The notes under the pieces were generated by a model. It searched no databases and had not been told where the DNA came from. It saw nothing but the letters and a program-made list of their open reading frames with translations. Shown one piece after another: positions 46,510 through 58,713 of a DNA stretch of 64,000 nucleotides. The first letter of the stretch is position 1, and every line of letters begins with the position of its first letter. The DNA is taken from positions 22,349 through 86,348 of the forward strand of contig JADGJC010000160.1 in NCBI GenBank assembly GCA_027596075.1, in the 5' to 3' direction. Source of the stretch: Rhizophlyctis rosea. Its lineage: Eukaryota > Chytridiomycota > Chytridiomycetes > Rhizophlyctidales > Rhizophlyctidaceae. The translations under genes and the position numbers were made by a program.

Positions 46510-47472
46510 TCAGCGCACGTCAAACACCGATGAACTCAACGACGACGACGCCGACGCATCAGTCGTATCCTTCACCACCGTCAACCGCCACTCTAAACTC
46601 CACCCACTGAAAAACTTCAACGTAATCGCAGCAGTAGGAATACTATTCCACCTCGGACGTTCCGTCTCATACGCACATTTCGGAAGTATCCCATCCTCGT
46701 ACTCCAGCACCGGTTTGCAATCGACGTGCAAGATGGAGCGGTATGGGAGGTTGCGAAGGTGGCCGGGGGTGATGAGGTCTTGGACGAGTTTGCTGAAATC
46801 TTTGAGGAAGGATGTGGAGTGGAGGGTTGATAGGGCGTTGGCGAAGTCGCGCCAGAATCGGTGGGCGGTGGGTGTTTGGAGGAGGAGGTCTGGAACTCCG
46901 TCGTGGGAGCCGATGGTGGAGATTGTCATGGCGAATGGAAAGATTTTTTCCTTGAATGCTGTGTGGAGGACTGGGATGGCTTGTTGTGCTAAGTCTCGTA
47001 ACCCGACACCGTACGCATCTCCAGACGTATTCAACGTAACACCAAACCTCTCCCTCCACGTCCTCCCGCCATTCTCCTGAGCATAATCATACCCATCTGT
47101 CACACCACCTGCCGCTTCCACCGCCTCTGCCAGGAGGTAGAAGTCCACCTCCCGCATCAATGCCTCTTTTGACATGTCTTTCGGAAGTTCCAGCTCACCC
47201 GTCCTGTAGAATTCGAGAATAGGTTCGAACAGCGTGGGGTTACGGTCGATGAAGATGGAACCGTCTGTGTTGGGGTGGAGATTTTGAGCGTTGAAGGGGT
47301 CAAACATGCGGGCTAGCATGGAGTCGGGTTGGGATTTGATTGTTGTGTGGGTTGTTTCGAAGATGTGACCGCCGACGCTAAGGCGGATGCGGGAGGGAGG
47401 TTGGGGTTGTGGGGTGGGAGTTGGTGGGATTGCCGGTGCGGAGGCGGAGGGTTGGGTAGGAGGAGTGGCCAT
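46510..47472 (-). CDS. BTB/POZ (T1-type) domain protein
   Basis: A single 320-codon frame from ATG 47,472. After a Pro-rich start of about 28 residues comes a BTB domain of the potassium-channel-tetramerisation (T1/KCTD) type. It shows IRLSVGGHIFETT, MFDPFN, GSIFIDRNPTLFEPILEFYR and ELPKDM...EVDFYLLAEAVE, with the usual VGG and FIDR-P landmarks. The remaining 190 residues, including YRSILHVDCKPVLEY and TLKFFSGWSLEWRL, match nothing I know. It ends in a Ser-rich tail. KCTD-like BTB proteins without channel segments oligomerise and often adapt substrates to Cullin-3 ubiquitin ligases; that role here is an inference. It is convergent with the 7-TM gene (314 bases between stops), and the sequence carries no intron. 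Confidence 0.85.
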   Translation of the reverse strand: MATPPTQPSASAPAIPPTPTPQPQPPSRIRLSVGGHIFETTHTTIKSQPDSMLARMFDPFNAQNLHPNTDGSIFIDRNPTLFEPILEFYRTGELELPKDMSKEALMREVDFYLLAEAVEAAGGVTDGYDYAQENGGRTWRERFGVTLNTSGDAYGVGLRDLAQQAIPVLHTAFKEKIFPFAMTISTIGSHDGVPDLLLQTPTAHRFWRDFANALSTLHSTSFLKDFSKLVQDLITPGHLRNLPYRSILHVDCKPVLEYEDGILPKCAYETERPRWNSIPTAAITLKFFSGWSLEWRLTVVKDTTDASASSSLSSSVFDVR

Positions 47473-47710
47473 GATTTCTGCTATATGGGATATGACTTAT
47501 CAAACTTAAAGCGTATTTGATTCAAAATCAGTAGAATGAGCTATCAATATCACTCCTGACCACTTGCGGAAACGCGGGATCGAAAGGGCGGCCGAGGTCG
47601 TCCTCCGCTGAAAAAATATCTGAACGACGAGCAGACCCTGGCCTTGACCAAAACAAAGGACAGAAGAATTCCGAGACATTTTACGAACGCAGCATCTACT
47701 TCATATTACA

Positions 47711-47999
47711 CTGAGTCTTCGGTAAAACATTGACGAGACCATTTGGGCGACTGTTTCAGTGTCAGCGAGGGTGGAATGAGAAGATTCCAATGAAGATGTT
47801 GAAACGAAATGGCTGATTGTCTCAGACATGCGGAATGAATCTCCACACGCAGCTGGGGATACGATACTATGGACTTTCGGTTAAACAATGATAGAGTCAT
47901 TGGGCGAATGTTTCACAGTCAGTGGAATGGAAGTTGACGCGTTGTAGACATGTTGGAACCGAAGATGTGTGATTGGATGAGACATGGGGAATGTCACTC
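47711..47999 (+). repeat. two-unit diverged tandem repeat
   Basis: Two units of about 135 bases (47,711-47,846 and 47,869-47,999) align from end to end. Shared blocks are TTCGGT.AAACA.TGA, GAG.CATT.GGGCGA.TGTTTCA, GTCAG, TGGAATG, GAAGATGT, GATTG.(T/A)..GAGACATG and GGAATG. The rest of 47,473-48,403 holds no gene. It sits upstream of the BTB gene and downstream of the GPCR gene, so it might lie in the BTB promoter. Confidence 0.6.
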
Positions 48000-48403
48000 C
48001 GAAGTGGTTGATTGTCTTTTGGACGTGCAGTCCTCAATGAATCTGATAGGAGACAATAAACAAAATTTGACTGCACACACCTAATTACGTTTTCTGCAAT
48101 TGTGGGGCCTGCTGCTCGTTCAAAAGAAAGTTGCACCCACATTTCACGAGGCAGCAGGAGTCATGATTAAATGGGACCCGTGGCGCATGAGACGCGTCCA
48201 TGTCAAAACCGTCACAACAATGGAAGGCTAACAGATGTAAATTGGTAGTGGTACTAGTAGGAGGTTCACAATAATATGAACATCATATGCTAGTAAGTAC
48301 AGTCATCCCTTTCATCTAACTCTATCAAAAAAATACGTTCCGGACCATCACCATCTCTCAGAATTAATCCCTCAAGAAACCAATGGCATGCACCCCCATC
48401 AAT

Positions 48404-51400
48404 TTAGACTCGTCCCGAATCACCAACAATGCTCCCTCGTTGTTTCGCCTCCTTGTCACCCTTGTCACCGGCGATACTGCCCCGGTGTATCTGATTCGGA
48501 TTCGGCAACGGGTCCCGTCCCATAGTTGATGGGCCCAGCATTCCTCCGGCGCCCTTGACGGTCATGCTACTGAATTCTGGCTTGCGCTGAATTGTGCGAG
48601 CACTACCAGTGGTGGCATGTCCGACGAAGATAAGCGTGCGACACTGTGGGCAACGTACGGTAGGGTCGGAGTCGGACGTGCCAGAGTCGGAGCCGGTGGA
48701 GGTTGTGTGGCCGAGGTTGGTGTTTGAGAGGGTTTTTTGGGCGCCGTGGTAGGCTTGGATGATTTTGGGGCTATGGGTGTAAGTGTATTTACATGTGTGG
48801 TGGTTAGTGTAAGCGCATGATAATGCCCCGAACGCGAAAAATTTTTCTTGATGGCCAACTTACATGATAAAAACGCTCATTCCCCATGAGCTGACGAGCA
48901 TAATGACGACACTTTGCAAGATCGCGCGCGGTTTGAAGTCGTCGAGGAAACTTGACACGGGGAGGACGACGATGCATGCGAAGCAGATGGCGTAGACGAT
49001 CATCATGACGAATTTGCCTTCGTTGAAGTCGGTTTGGACTCGACGGGTCTGTGATGTTTTGTATTTCGCATGTTAGTCGCATGGAGACGAGCTCTGCAGG
49101 GGAGTGCAGTCGTACTTTACCAGCCATGAAAGATATACGGAGTAGAGGATCAAAAGCCCGTTGAAGAAGAGCAACATCGCATCGGCGGCTACGTTCGGAC
49201 CAGAGCATTGGGTCAATGTATAGGTGTAGGGGGTATTCGGAACAGTCAAGGTGGCCGTCTCAACTCCTACGAAACGATGGTTATTTGTCGATTCTTTATC
49301 AGACCCCCATACCCAAGAAAAGGGAAAAACGCAATCCCATCACAAACCTGGATTATCCCAAAAAGTCCAAACAACCAACAACCCGACTTCAATCACCATC
49401 AAAACCGCAAAGAGTTTCAACAGGTCTATGTCGGTTAGCTTGTATCCCTTCTTCGCCTTCTTGGCAGCGATGTTGAAAATAACATGGATGCGGTACGTTT
49501 TCAGCGTCAAGCCGCCGAAGCAGAGGGAGAAGCCAATAACCAGGAACCAAGTGCGCACGATGCAGCTGTAGTGTGATGGAGTGCCGAATACGCTGTAGAT
49601 GACTATGAACAAGCTGAGAGTTAGTGGACGGCCACAAACACGCAAAGTAGGATCATAAAGCACAAACGAAAGGAAAACTTACACCCATGACTCAACACAC
49701 CCCCCAAAACAATCAACATACTAAACATATAACTAGCCCTCTTCACCGCCGCCGCTTTCCGATAATACGTCAAAACCGCCATATACCCCACCAACACAAA
49801 ACTCAATATCGCTGTCGCGCTCACGATCCCTACACTCGCCCCATTCCTAACAGGTAACATCTGCGCCTTAATCCCTAAAATCGAATCCGGCAACGCTGCG
49901 GCGCCTTTGAGTTTACATTGCAAGGGCTGCTGCCATGCGAAGTCGATGGAGATGGTTCCGGAGTCGGAGACGGTGGATTGGGAGGTGTTGTAGTTAGCGG
50001 ACGAGCAGGTTGGGGAGAATATGTAGTCTATTATTTGGCAGGCGCGGGTTGTTGCGAGGTCGGGGGAGAGGCGGAGGAATATGAGTTCGTAGAGGAGGAT
50101 GCGGATTGGTTTGTAGGATTCTAGGTCGCCGAATTGGGGGAAGGTGGGGAGGGGGTATTGGGCTGGATGTGGGGGTGGTGAGTTAGCAGTCCCGGTAGAG
50201 ATACTGAGGGATTCTGTTTTTGAATGATTGGAACTTACGGGGTATAGCACTCTTCATAGACTCTCTCATCGTCAATCCGTCCCCCGAGTTATATTCAGAG
50301 CTAGAATCCATAAAATACTCGCTGGGTGGTGGGGATGACATGACGTCTGCGATATTTTGCAAAAACGGTTCATCATGGCTGATAATTGTCGAAATCAACT
50401 TCCAAGCCCAATCTTTGTTTTTCCCTTTCTTCGTTATAGCCATGCCAGCACCTCCAAGGAAGGTGTTGGTGCCGGGGAGGTATCCGAGTTGGAGGTTTGG
50501 GCCAACGTGTGTTAGGGCGTCCGAGGGGCTAGCGACGAGGAAGCCGTTGATCTGCGTACCCGGCAACAGAATTATGTTAGCTCAATTTCCAAGTTTCAAC
50601 TGGAAAGGAAGTCGAAATTCAATCACATACCGGCCACTGAATATCCTGACAACAAAGCTGTCCAATCGCATCATAATCCAACGGATTCGCAGGCATAGGC
50701 TTCGCCATCAACGCCGCAACTTGGTCCGGGTTCAAGAAATTCTTACTGGCACTTTCATCCCGCAAGAACATCCGGACAAACACTTCATCTAACATCGTGC
50801 GGAAGTGATCGGATGTCATGCCGCATTTGTGGTCTTTGGTGAGGATTTGGGCACCTGGGGTGATATGATGAGTTGTGGGTTATGAGTGCGGATGAGAATA
50901 AGGGGACGTGACGTACCGTAATTACGGGCGATGGCAGCAACGACTTTGATTTCTTCGTCCCAACTGGAGGGGAAGAAGGCGGAGGGTTGGCCCGTGGCGT
51001 CCTTGATTGCTTTTGCGTCGTCCATGAATTTGTCCCAGGTCCAGGTTTTGGAGTATGGTGATCCCCATGCCTGAAGGGTCCCAAAAATGGTCAATATCTT
51101 GCCCGAACGACTTTGACGAACAGAGGTGGATATACTCACACCGGGGTTTGGTCCACTCGGTGGTGCCGTGATACTTAAATTTGCGAGCGTTACGGGGTTG
51201 TAGTATAGCGCGCGAATGTCGCTGTTGTATGGCTGGGTAGACGTTAATTTGAGCAAGAGCGGTGAGACGGAAGGTTTCTCCACTTTGACACTCACCACAC
51301 CATACCACTGCCCATCAAGATAGTAGTCATAGAATGCACCTCGGGGAAAGTCGTCACTGGGCATCGATTGGCCGGCAAGGACTGCGGACTGGAAATATTC

Positions 51401-51983
51401 GTCGAGTGGTTCGAGGTCACCAGCTGCTCGTACGGCAGCGAACGGAGTCAGAATGGTGACGCCAAACCGAAGCCACAGTCAATGACAATGATCCTCACCT
51501 TCCACCCTCGCAGCAACCTGCGTTGTCCCAACGATCAATACATCCGGACACGTCGTATTCACCGTACAAACCGGCGCGGACGCAACGATTCCCCAATCCG
51601 CCACGCGCAACTTGAAGGAGACGCCATCCGTTCCATTTGCTGTTGTAGCCCGACTCGCTTCTACCAACTTTGCCATAGCGCGGGTTATGATGTCTACGTG
51701 GCCGTCCGGGATGCCGCCTTGGAAGGGGATCCACATTTCGACGGGAGGAGTGGTGGTGCTGCCGACGACGTAGTAGATTGCGGTTGAGGTATGAGTTCCT
51801 GAAGGGGGATGCCTTGTGAGTGCGAGTTGGGAGGTGGAGGGGGAGAAATGGATACATACCGAGGGGGATGGCACCAACGGATTTGCCATTTTTGTCGAAA
51901 CCTTCAACTTGGACAGCGGCTAGTGCCGTTTGTGCACTGATAAGCAGGGACGACCAAAGTAATGGTATTTTGGGTATCTTCAT
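48404..51983 (-). CDS. class C GPCR with solute-binding ectodomain
   Basis: About a dozen exons run from ATG 51,983 to TAA 48,406-48,404, roughly 900 residues. Order: signal peptide (LLWSSLLISAQTALAA); an ectodomain of about 550 residues resembling bacterial ABC-type solute (sugar)-binding protein family 1, with VEMWIPFQGG, WYGVPYNSDIRALYYN, TWTWDKFMDDAKAI, LPGTNTFLGGAGMAI and NKDWAWKLISTIISHDEPF; then seven transmembrane segments (for example VGIVSATAILSFVLVGYMAV and YSCIVRTWFLVIGFSLCFGG, then LTLKTYRIHVIF), whose pattern is that of 7tm_3 (GABA-B/mGluR-like) receptors; and a cytoplasmic tail of about 110 residues with CPQCRTLIFVGH and Ser-rich repeats. Class C receptors normally bear a Venus-flytrap ligand domain, and this one takes its version from a sugar-binding protein type. 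A role sensing a sugar, glycan or small molecule is inferred. A Cys-rich domain between ectodomain and membrane is absent, as in GABA-B receptors. Confidence 0.85.
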
Positions 51984-53475
51984 TTTGATTGACGGCCGAG
52001 GTGAAGTCTGTGTTGTGTCATGAACTCCTCATGGAGGAAGGAGAAGGAGAACGATTGCTGGTGGAGCATTTTAAGTCTATGCATCTCGTCACTCCCTCAC
52101 TTCACGGGAGACACTAGGGTCACAGTCCCGAGGTTGGCAGACACATGCCCGCCGATGCCAACCAAACCAGATGTTCCCTACGGAAAGCAATGATCTTCCG
52201 GTTTCCACGGGTTATGATGGTACGAAACGCGTCATCCCAGAGTTCCCAGCAATTCGCCACAAACATTGATCATTCCCAGGTTTGATGCCATGAATGAAGG
52301 TAAAGGATTGCACATTGTTTCCCAGCATCAGGTTCCATCCCAAAATGGTGTGGTTGAAATGGTCATGAATGTCCACTGAAATTGAGTGAATTAGTGCACG
52401 CCCCTTTCTTCCCTTTCTGGTTCAATGAAAGATCAGGCCATATGGTAGTCCGGCATTTTGTCCCGCCCATTATCGGCAAATGTAATTTGGATCAACATAT
52501 CCCAGCTTTCGGTCGTGAATCCTTCGGAGTGATATCAGAACTTCGACTATCCATTATTCCAATCCTTCCACCATTGCGGGGGTTTCAATCTGATGCGGGA
52601 TACGTTCGATTTGGAGTATTTGGGTGATTAATGTCCGGGAAAGCGGCTCCGACTTGATTTCTGATGAATATTTCGATTGTTCGAAAGGAGGCCAAACTCC
52701 GTCAAGGGTATGCATTGATCCAATGGTTCCAATCCATGGAAAATCATGAAGGGAAGTACTTGTAGGTAGGATTTATGTTACGACCTGATCAATGGTAGAT
52801 CGACCATTTTCGGAAGTTGGTGACGTCAGGAGCTCGTTCTCGCAAACAGCAACGAAGGCTTTGACGCAGGATATCCAAGGCGTGTACATGACGGCAGGGT
52901 GGTGGAACACCATTCCCCATGTCGAGGGTCGACAGACGGTGTCGGCATTTCATCAAGGTTGCAGCTTACGGGAAGAGCGGCTCGTGCACTGACGCCTGAT
53001 AGTTCGCGGGTGTTCAACTGTGGAAGCTGTGGGACCAATATTCCACTCTATGTGTAGTAGTTTAGTAGCATCTCAAGAGCCATATTGGCCTGAGTTGTGT
53101 AGAGCATCTGATGTCAGAGCAAATGACTTGGCCTGGGGAGATGAACCTAAAGGAGCGTCAAACATTTGAGCTCCTGATCTTTCAAGGAAGGTCATTTTGA
53201 GCTCTTGGTGACACCGAAACCTCGCCACCTGTCAAACTCCTTGGAGACCTCCAAGTTCGATGTCCTTCGTGCATCCTTCTTCACCCGAGATGGAGCAACC
53301 ACTTGGGAAGTCAATTCAGTCATCTTCCCTTTTTCAACTAGCTCAGCGTGCACCCTCTAGTGGACCACGTCCTCAACCCTATTGGTAGAACTGGGGCTTA
53401 TTCTCTTCCTAACGGCAATTCAATGCTGAGTTGTTCACGTTGACAACAGTCCATTCGGTGTCAAGTCCTGTCGCG
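51984..53475. promoter_or_regulatory. divergent intergenic region
   Basis: About 1.5 kb between the starts of the GPCR gene (minus) and the first ankyrin gene (plus). I see no gene or repeat in it and no site I can name. The first 100 bases upstream of the GPCR start contain GGAGGAAGGAGAAGGAG, a purine-rich run. Confidence 0.4.
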
Positions 53476-55578
53476 ATGACCAACTCCCCCCGCATTCTTG
53501 TCGGTCTTCAAAAACATAAAACCAAAGGCGGTCGTTTCGTGCCCTACAAGAATGAAGTTCCAGGATGTCCCTTACAAACCACCCTCCGCATCTTGCCTCC
53601 CTCTCCGCACAATCCACCGCAATTACCAACTCGCATCGATTTAAGGCTTATGCTTGTCAATCATCGCTCCCGAACACGCGAGCAAGCTCTTTCTCTCACA
53701 CTGGAAAACTCCGAGGATTTCCCGGAGTACAGAGTGGAGCAAGATGCTATTCTTATCCTCAGTGAAATCGACATGACAACGGTTGCAGGGGCGGCTGCAC
53801 GTCAACATACTGGGGAGAAGAAGACTTCCAACGCGGGGAAGAAGTATCTGTTTGAGGCGGATATGTTTTGGGGCGAATATCAAATTGATTCCACAAGGTC
53901 GGAGCCTTTCCAGCTGAAAGCTTGGAATGCTTCACGGGAGAAGAATGAGTGGGAGGTGAGTATGTAACTTCTTAGCATAACCGTCCAATCAATGTACCTA
54001 ACATCACACTCCATTGAAAAAGGCGATACCTATTGATTTGCCTGTACATGTCGCTGTTGCTCCTGTTGATGATCTCGCTACACCAAAGGACCAGATTCAC
54101 TTCCCAGAAGGTGCCTTTCGAAGTTCGCCAACAATACTCTGCTGGTTTTTCTCATCTAATATTGGTACCGTTCCAACCATCTTCAGCGGGAACGCCTTTG
54201 TTTCCATTTTCATTCGACCCCGCTCCTGCATTGTTACAAGATAGCCCCCCAATGAGCACCACATCCGAAGCGACATTTCATACATCTCCACCATTATTTC
54301 GAGATCCGCCATATCAGTCAACTGTCAGCACCACATCCGAACTATTCGATATGGACTATACAACAAGCAGCATGACCGACACAGCATTCGTCCCATCCTC
54401 ACCACCTCTTGAAAGTCAACCCCCAACCCAAGATGCCGCCAATGGCAACTTGGACACGTATCAAGCCAAAATTGACCCATCAATCATCCAGACTTTAAGT
54501 CAGCCACCAACCAGCCAAGACATCTCCATCTGGTTACATGTCATCCGCAAGAGCCCGCCTTCCACCTTACCTTGCGCAAAAAGGGCCAGAGATCGCAACC
54601 TTCTGCATCTCTTCGTTCAAAATGTCATCAACAACTCTGATTTTGCGGAGTTCACTGATGAGATGGGGGATGTTGTTAGGACTTTATGTGAGGCTGGGGT
54701 GTCATGTAAGCTCATACCATCATGATTCATCGCTGGCCTCACGAGCTTACCCCTTTCTTTCACAGGTGCGGATTACTGTTATGCAAAACACAAGACATTA
54801 TCGCAACTCTCCACCGTCCTGCATCTTCTGTGTGACGACCCCTACCCGCCAACAAAGCACCTCGCAAACTTGCAGGAAAGGAAGAAAGTTGCTTTCTGTG
54901 AAGCTGTGTGGACATATGCGCAGGATGATTTTCTTCGTGCTGCAAACACTTTCAGCATGATTGAGAAAGAGGGAAACCATTTACCTATCCATAATGCGGC
55001 TTGGCGCAGGTGTGTGAAAACTTCGTTATGGGGGTTCTCTCCTTTGCATTTTTTACAGCAATTTTGTTTTTGCCGGCCGACATGCCCCAGTTCACTTTCT
55101 AATATCGTATTTCTCTGCTCACAGGTGGAACGACCTCCTCCACTGGATCTGCAACAAATACCAAGAACATACCGGCACGGACCTCCTCCTTACAAAAACT
55201 GCATTCCACAAAGCCCGCTCAACTATCGCACACATTGCCGCCGACGTTTGCAACCTCGACCTTCTCAAACACCTTGCCAGTAACGAATCTTATCGCTACA
55301 TGTTCCGCACCAAAAATGGATTCCAGCCCCTTCCGACTGGAGTTACTGACCATATGGATGTCGACAGTGATGGAGATGAAAGCGAGGAGGAAGAGGTTAC
55401 GAGGGATGAGGGGAGGTTGAATGGATGCACACCTTATGAGATGGTCGTTCGGGCGCTGCGGAAGGAGAAGTTCGAGAAGGATATCAAGAGGTTGAGGAAG
55501 GCCAAGAAGTGGTTTGAGACGGAGGGGTTGGCTTATAAGGGGTGTCTTGATTTGGAGGAGGTTGTGCATGTTGGGTGA
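53476..55578 (+). CDS. ankyrin-repeat protein with beta-rich N-terminal domain, paralog 1
   Basis: Exons join in phase: ATG 53,476 to about 53,955 (GAG|GTGAGT), then 54,023-54,111, about 54,188-54,706, 54,766-55,008 and 55,125-55,578, giving about 590 residues. The first 190 residues form a beta-type domain (GGRFVPYKNEV, TLRILPPSP, RIDLRLMLVNH, KYLFEADMFW, PFQLKAWNA). A Ser/Pro/Thr-rich linker follows, then ankyrin-like repeats: RDRNLLHLFVQN, NHLPIHNAAWRRW, STIAHIAADVCNLDLLKHLA and GCTPYEMVVRAL. An acidic run (DSDGDESEEEE) interrupts them. A beta domain, linker and ankyrin order is that of NF-kappaB/Rel-type factors, and the N-terminal domain might be of the Rel/velvet Ig-like kind. I find no certain DNA-contact signature, so this is only a hypothesis. 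The closest relative is the inverted copy at 56,075-58,156. Confidence 0.68.
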
Positions 55579-56074
55579 TAGCCGTTACAGTTTAGCTCAG
55601 TTGATTTGCAATTGTGGAAATATAGTTGATTTGTGATTTTGTATCTTATAGGCCAGGAGCAGTTGGTTGCTTGTGCAAATTGTGGGTGTAGGTGTCCTGT
55701 CTGGGTGATGTCTGATGGGTTGTACCCCATCGCGGCTGAAAAAAATGGGTCTACATTTGTCCTGATTTTGTCTTTATCTGGTCACAGGGCACAATTGCCA
55801 ACCTCGCTCAATTTCCATTTCACCCGCTGTTGTCACCATCAACAGTCCCGAGTGGCAACCTTTTCTCAAACAAGTCGCACAACGTGTTCTTCGCAAAATT
55901 TGCCTTCTTCAAGTCCGTTTCCGAAATATAAAGCCGCAATAAGGAACCCGACCCAAGTACCTATTAAGTAAAGCCTGACGACCGCTCAATCAGCACTCCA
56001 AAGAACTGCGGATAACAAAGCCCAAATCCGCCACTTCGAAAAATTTGATACAATAACGTACTACTACCCTAAGA

Positions 56075-58156
56075 TCATTCCACCTGCCCTTCGTTTATAT
56101 ATTCTGACAAATCGATATCGCGTTGATGCTGATCCTGCTCCCAATCTAAATCAAACTTCCTCCGATCCCCTGCAAAATCCAACCGCACATTTTTAAACCA
56201 CTTCACAACCTTCGCCAACTTCTTTCTATCCTCTCCAAAACCAAGATTCCCCATCTTTCGAGCCCTGACCGCCATCTCATACGGCGTGCATCCATACAAG
56301 CCAGCTGCTTCAGCGGAATCATCCTCATCGTAATCAGATAAATCCAAACCACTATCATTTCCCCCCGGGTGGAACCCGTTTTTCTTCTTGAACATGTAAA
56401 GGTATTTTGGTTGCTCGGCTAGGTATTGCAATAAGGGTAGATTGCCGCTATCGGCAGCTAGGTGGGCGATGGTGGAATTGCCTTTATGGTATTTGGTTCG
56501 TTCCAGGCATAAGTCTCGTGTAGGGATTCGCTGTTGTACGGCATCCCAAATCCAATGAAACACTCGATTCCACCTATATAGTGAAAGCAATCCATGTGAG
56601 CAACTCTCTTTGCCAGAACACTTTACGCCCCTTCTCCTCTACAAACTCACCCGCGCCAAGCTGCATTATGGATGGGCAGATGGTCCTCAGATTCAATCCT
56701 GCTATGCGTGAGTGCAGCCGCGATGAAGTCCTGCAAATTGTACTGCATCAACGCTTCACAGAATTGGATCTTCTTCTCCTCTTGGGCAGCTGCCATCTTC
56801 TCGTCGTCTGGATGTGTATCGTTACAGACCAGGTTCAAAACAGTGTAGTGTACGGTAAGGGTTTTTTTGCCGAGGCGGTGGCAATGTTCTGCAACTGATT
56901 GTCAGAGGACAAAGAAGGAAAAGTATTATTCAGTGTTCTGGCAGGTATCATCATCTGTCACGTCCCTTTATGGAAACAGGTACTCACCGGAAATATGGGC
57001 CGCACACAATACCTCCACAACCGCCTTCAGTGTTGGTGTGAATTCAGTGAACGCTGGGGAATTGATAACGAGGTCAACAAGAAGGTGCAAAAGGTTGCGG
57101 TTCGCTGAGTCCCGAGCATGGAAGATATCCTGTTGACTATATCCCTTCAGGTGTTGCAGCACATGCTCAAGACGGGTCTGACCCAGTTTGAGCTGGGTTT
57201 CGATGCTGGAGAAAAGTAAAAGGGTATCAAGGTCTGCGAGCGGGTTGCCGTGTTGTGTACTTGCAACCTGTGCAGGCGACCGGGGGGTAGGTGCTGATAC
57301 TTCGCCATCGGGACTGATGTTTGATGGATTAGGCAGGGTGGCAGCAGGTATTGTAGTGGGGCTGTCTGACGTCAGGCTGTTCGGATCATGGCTGGAAGGT
57401 AGGAACGGTCCATATATTGGCTCATCCGTTGTATCGCTTGATGTGCTGCTCCACATTTCATGAGCAGATGCCGATATGAAAGTTGCGAAGGGCGTTTGGG
57501 AGGATGAAGAGATCGATGGAAATGCCAGGTCATGATGCTGTTGCGTAACCGTGAGCAGGTCCTGCTCTGACAACTTTTTTTGCTTCCTTATCAATTTCGG
57601 GGAGGAGTGCCTTCAGAAGAACATGGGTCAGTCTTGATATCGATCACCAACTTTGGTGTGCGGGGTGTTGGGGAAATGTCACTCCAGAAACACTGACCTC
57701 TGACATATTCAATCGAATTTCTCTCGGATTCCATTGTTTCATTGATTAGGGATGGGACCACGTAAGGGCAACGGGACAGCCATTATGGAACAATGCGGCA
57801 TTGAACATGTACTCTCTGTTGTCGTCGCGGTCCAACTTGATAACAGAGGTCACATCAAAGGCTCTAAGTATGTGGATTCCGTATTGACTGCTAGTGAATT
57901 CCCTGATGCCGTGACGATTCTCCAACCGGACCTCATGGAGTTGCTCCCAAAGTCGTTCTTCTTCCAAATTCTTCAAATAGAACAATCTCAGGTGGATAAC
58001 GGTGGGGTTGACGGAGGTGGAGGAGTTAGAAGGAGGCCGGATGTACAGTGATGAGCGCAGTCGTTTCTTTCCGTATACGTATGGTACAAAACGGTTGGCT
58101 TTCTGGGTGTGGGATAGTCGGAGTCGGGGTATGAAAATCCGAAAGTCTTCGTCCAT
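56075..58156 (-). CDS. ankyrin-repeat protein, paralog 2 (inverted)
   Basis: Tail to tail with paralog 1 (497 bases between stops). ATG 58,156 gives FRIFIPRLRL, NRFVPYVYG, LYIRPPSN and EYMFNAALFHNG, matching the beta domain of paralog 1. Later exons give the Ser/Pro linker, NRNLLHLLVDLVI, HLPIHNAAWRG, STIAHLAADSGNLPLLQYLA and GCTPYEMAVRAR, again in the same order and with introns at the same places (for example after AAHIS and NAAWRG). One problem: after VALTWSHP the frame meets TAA (about 57,747). Either an intron with a non-standard-looking donor (GTCCCA, about 57,752) skips it and joins at about 57,612 in phase, or the gene is broken. All other junctions hold. Total is about 570 residues if spliced so. 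Confidence 0.6.
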
Positions 58157-58713
58157 GGGTACTTTTGGAAATGGGGAGAGTAATCAAAATGTTGTGATGA
58201 AGAGGGTGTGCAAGCCAATAGAGACGGAAGGGGATTGCAGTGTACGATATTCATGCGCCAATGAAGTAGCGGGAGTGGTGGTTCTTGTGAAAGGGTTTTG
58301 GCAAGTGAAGGGGAAGGATTGGGTTGGGCCTTCGCGACTGAGCCGGGGAGGGACACAACTTGACAGGTGGCACAACCAGACCTTCTCCGGTGCTGCATCA
58401 TAGGGTTCACAGCATGTTCTCAAATTTTCGAAGAAAGCTGTCCGACGCGGAACGATGTAGCAACAACACGAGCTGCGCAATCATGGTACCTTCTGACCGC
58501 AAAAGCCGATTTAGCGGCAACTCATGATGAACATGCCGATATGCCGATAACCACTGGATGCACAATGGACATTTGCGTATTATACAGATGCGGAGTACAG
58601 ATGCTAAACGAGTTGGAAATAAGCTACAATCTTCAGCGCTATGAACAACGAAAATCTCTAAATTACAGAATTCAATATCTACAGAATAATAACGACCATC
58701 TTCGCCCCAATCT

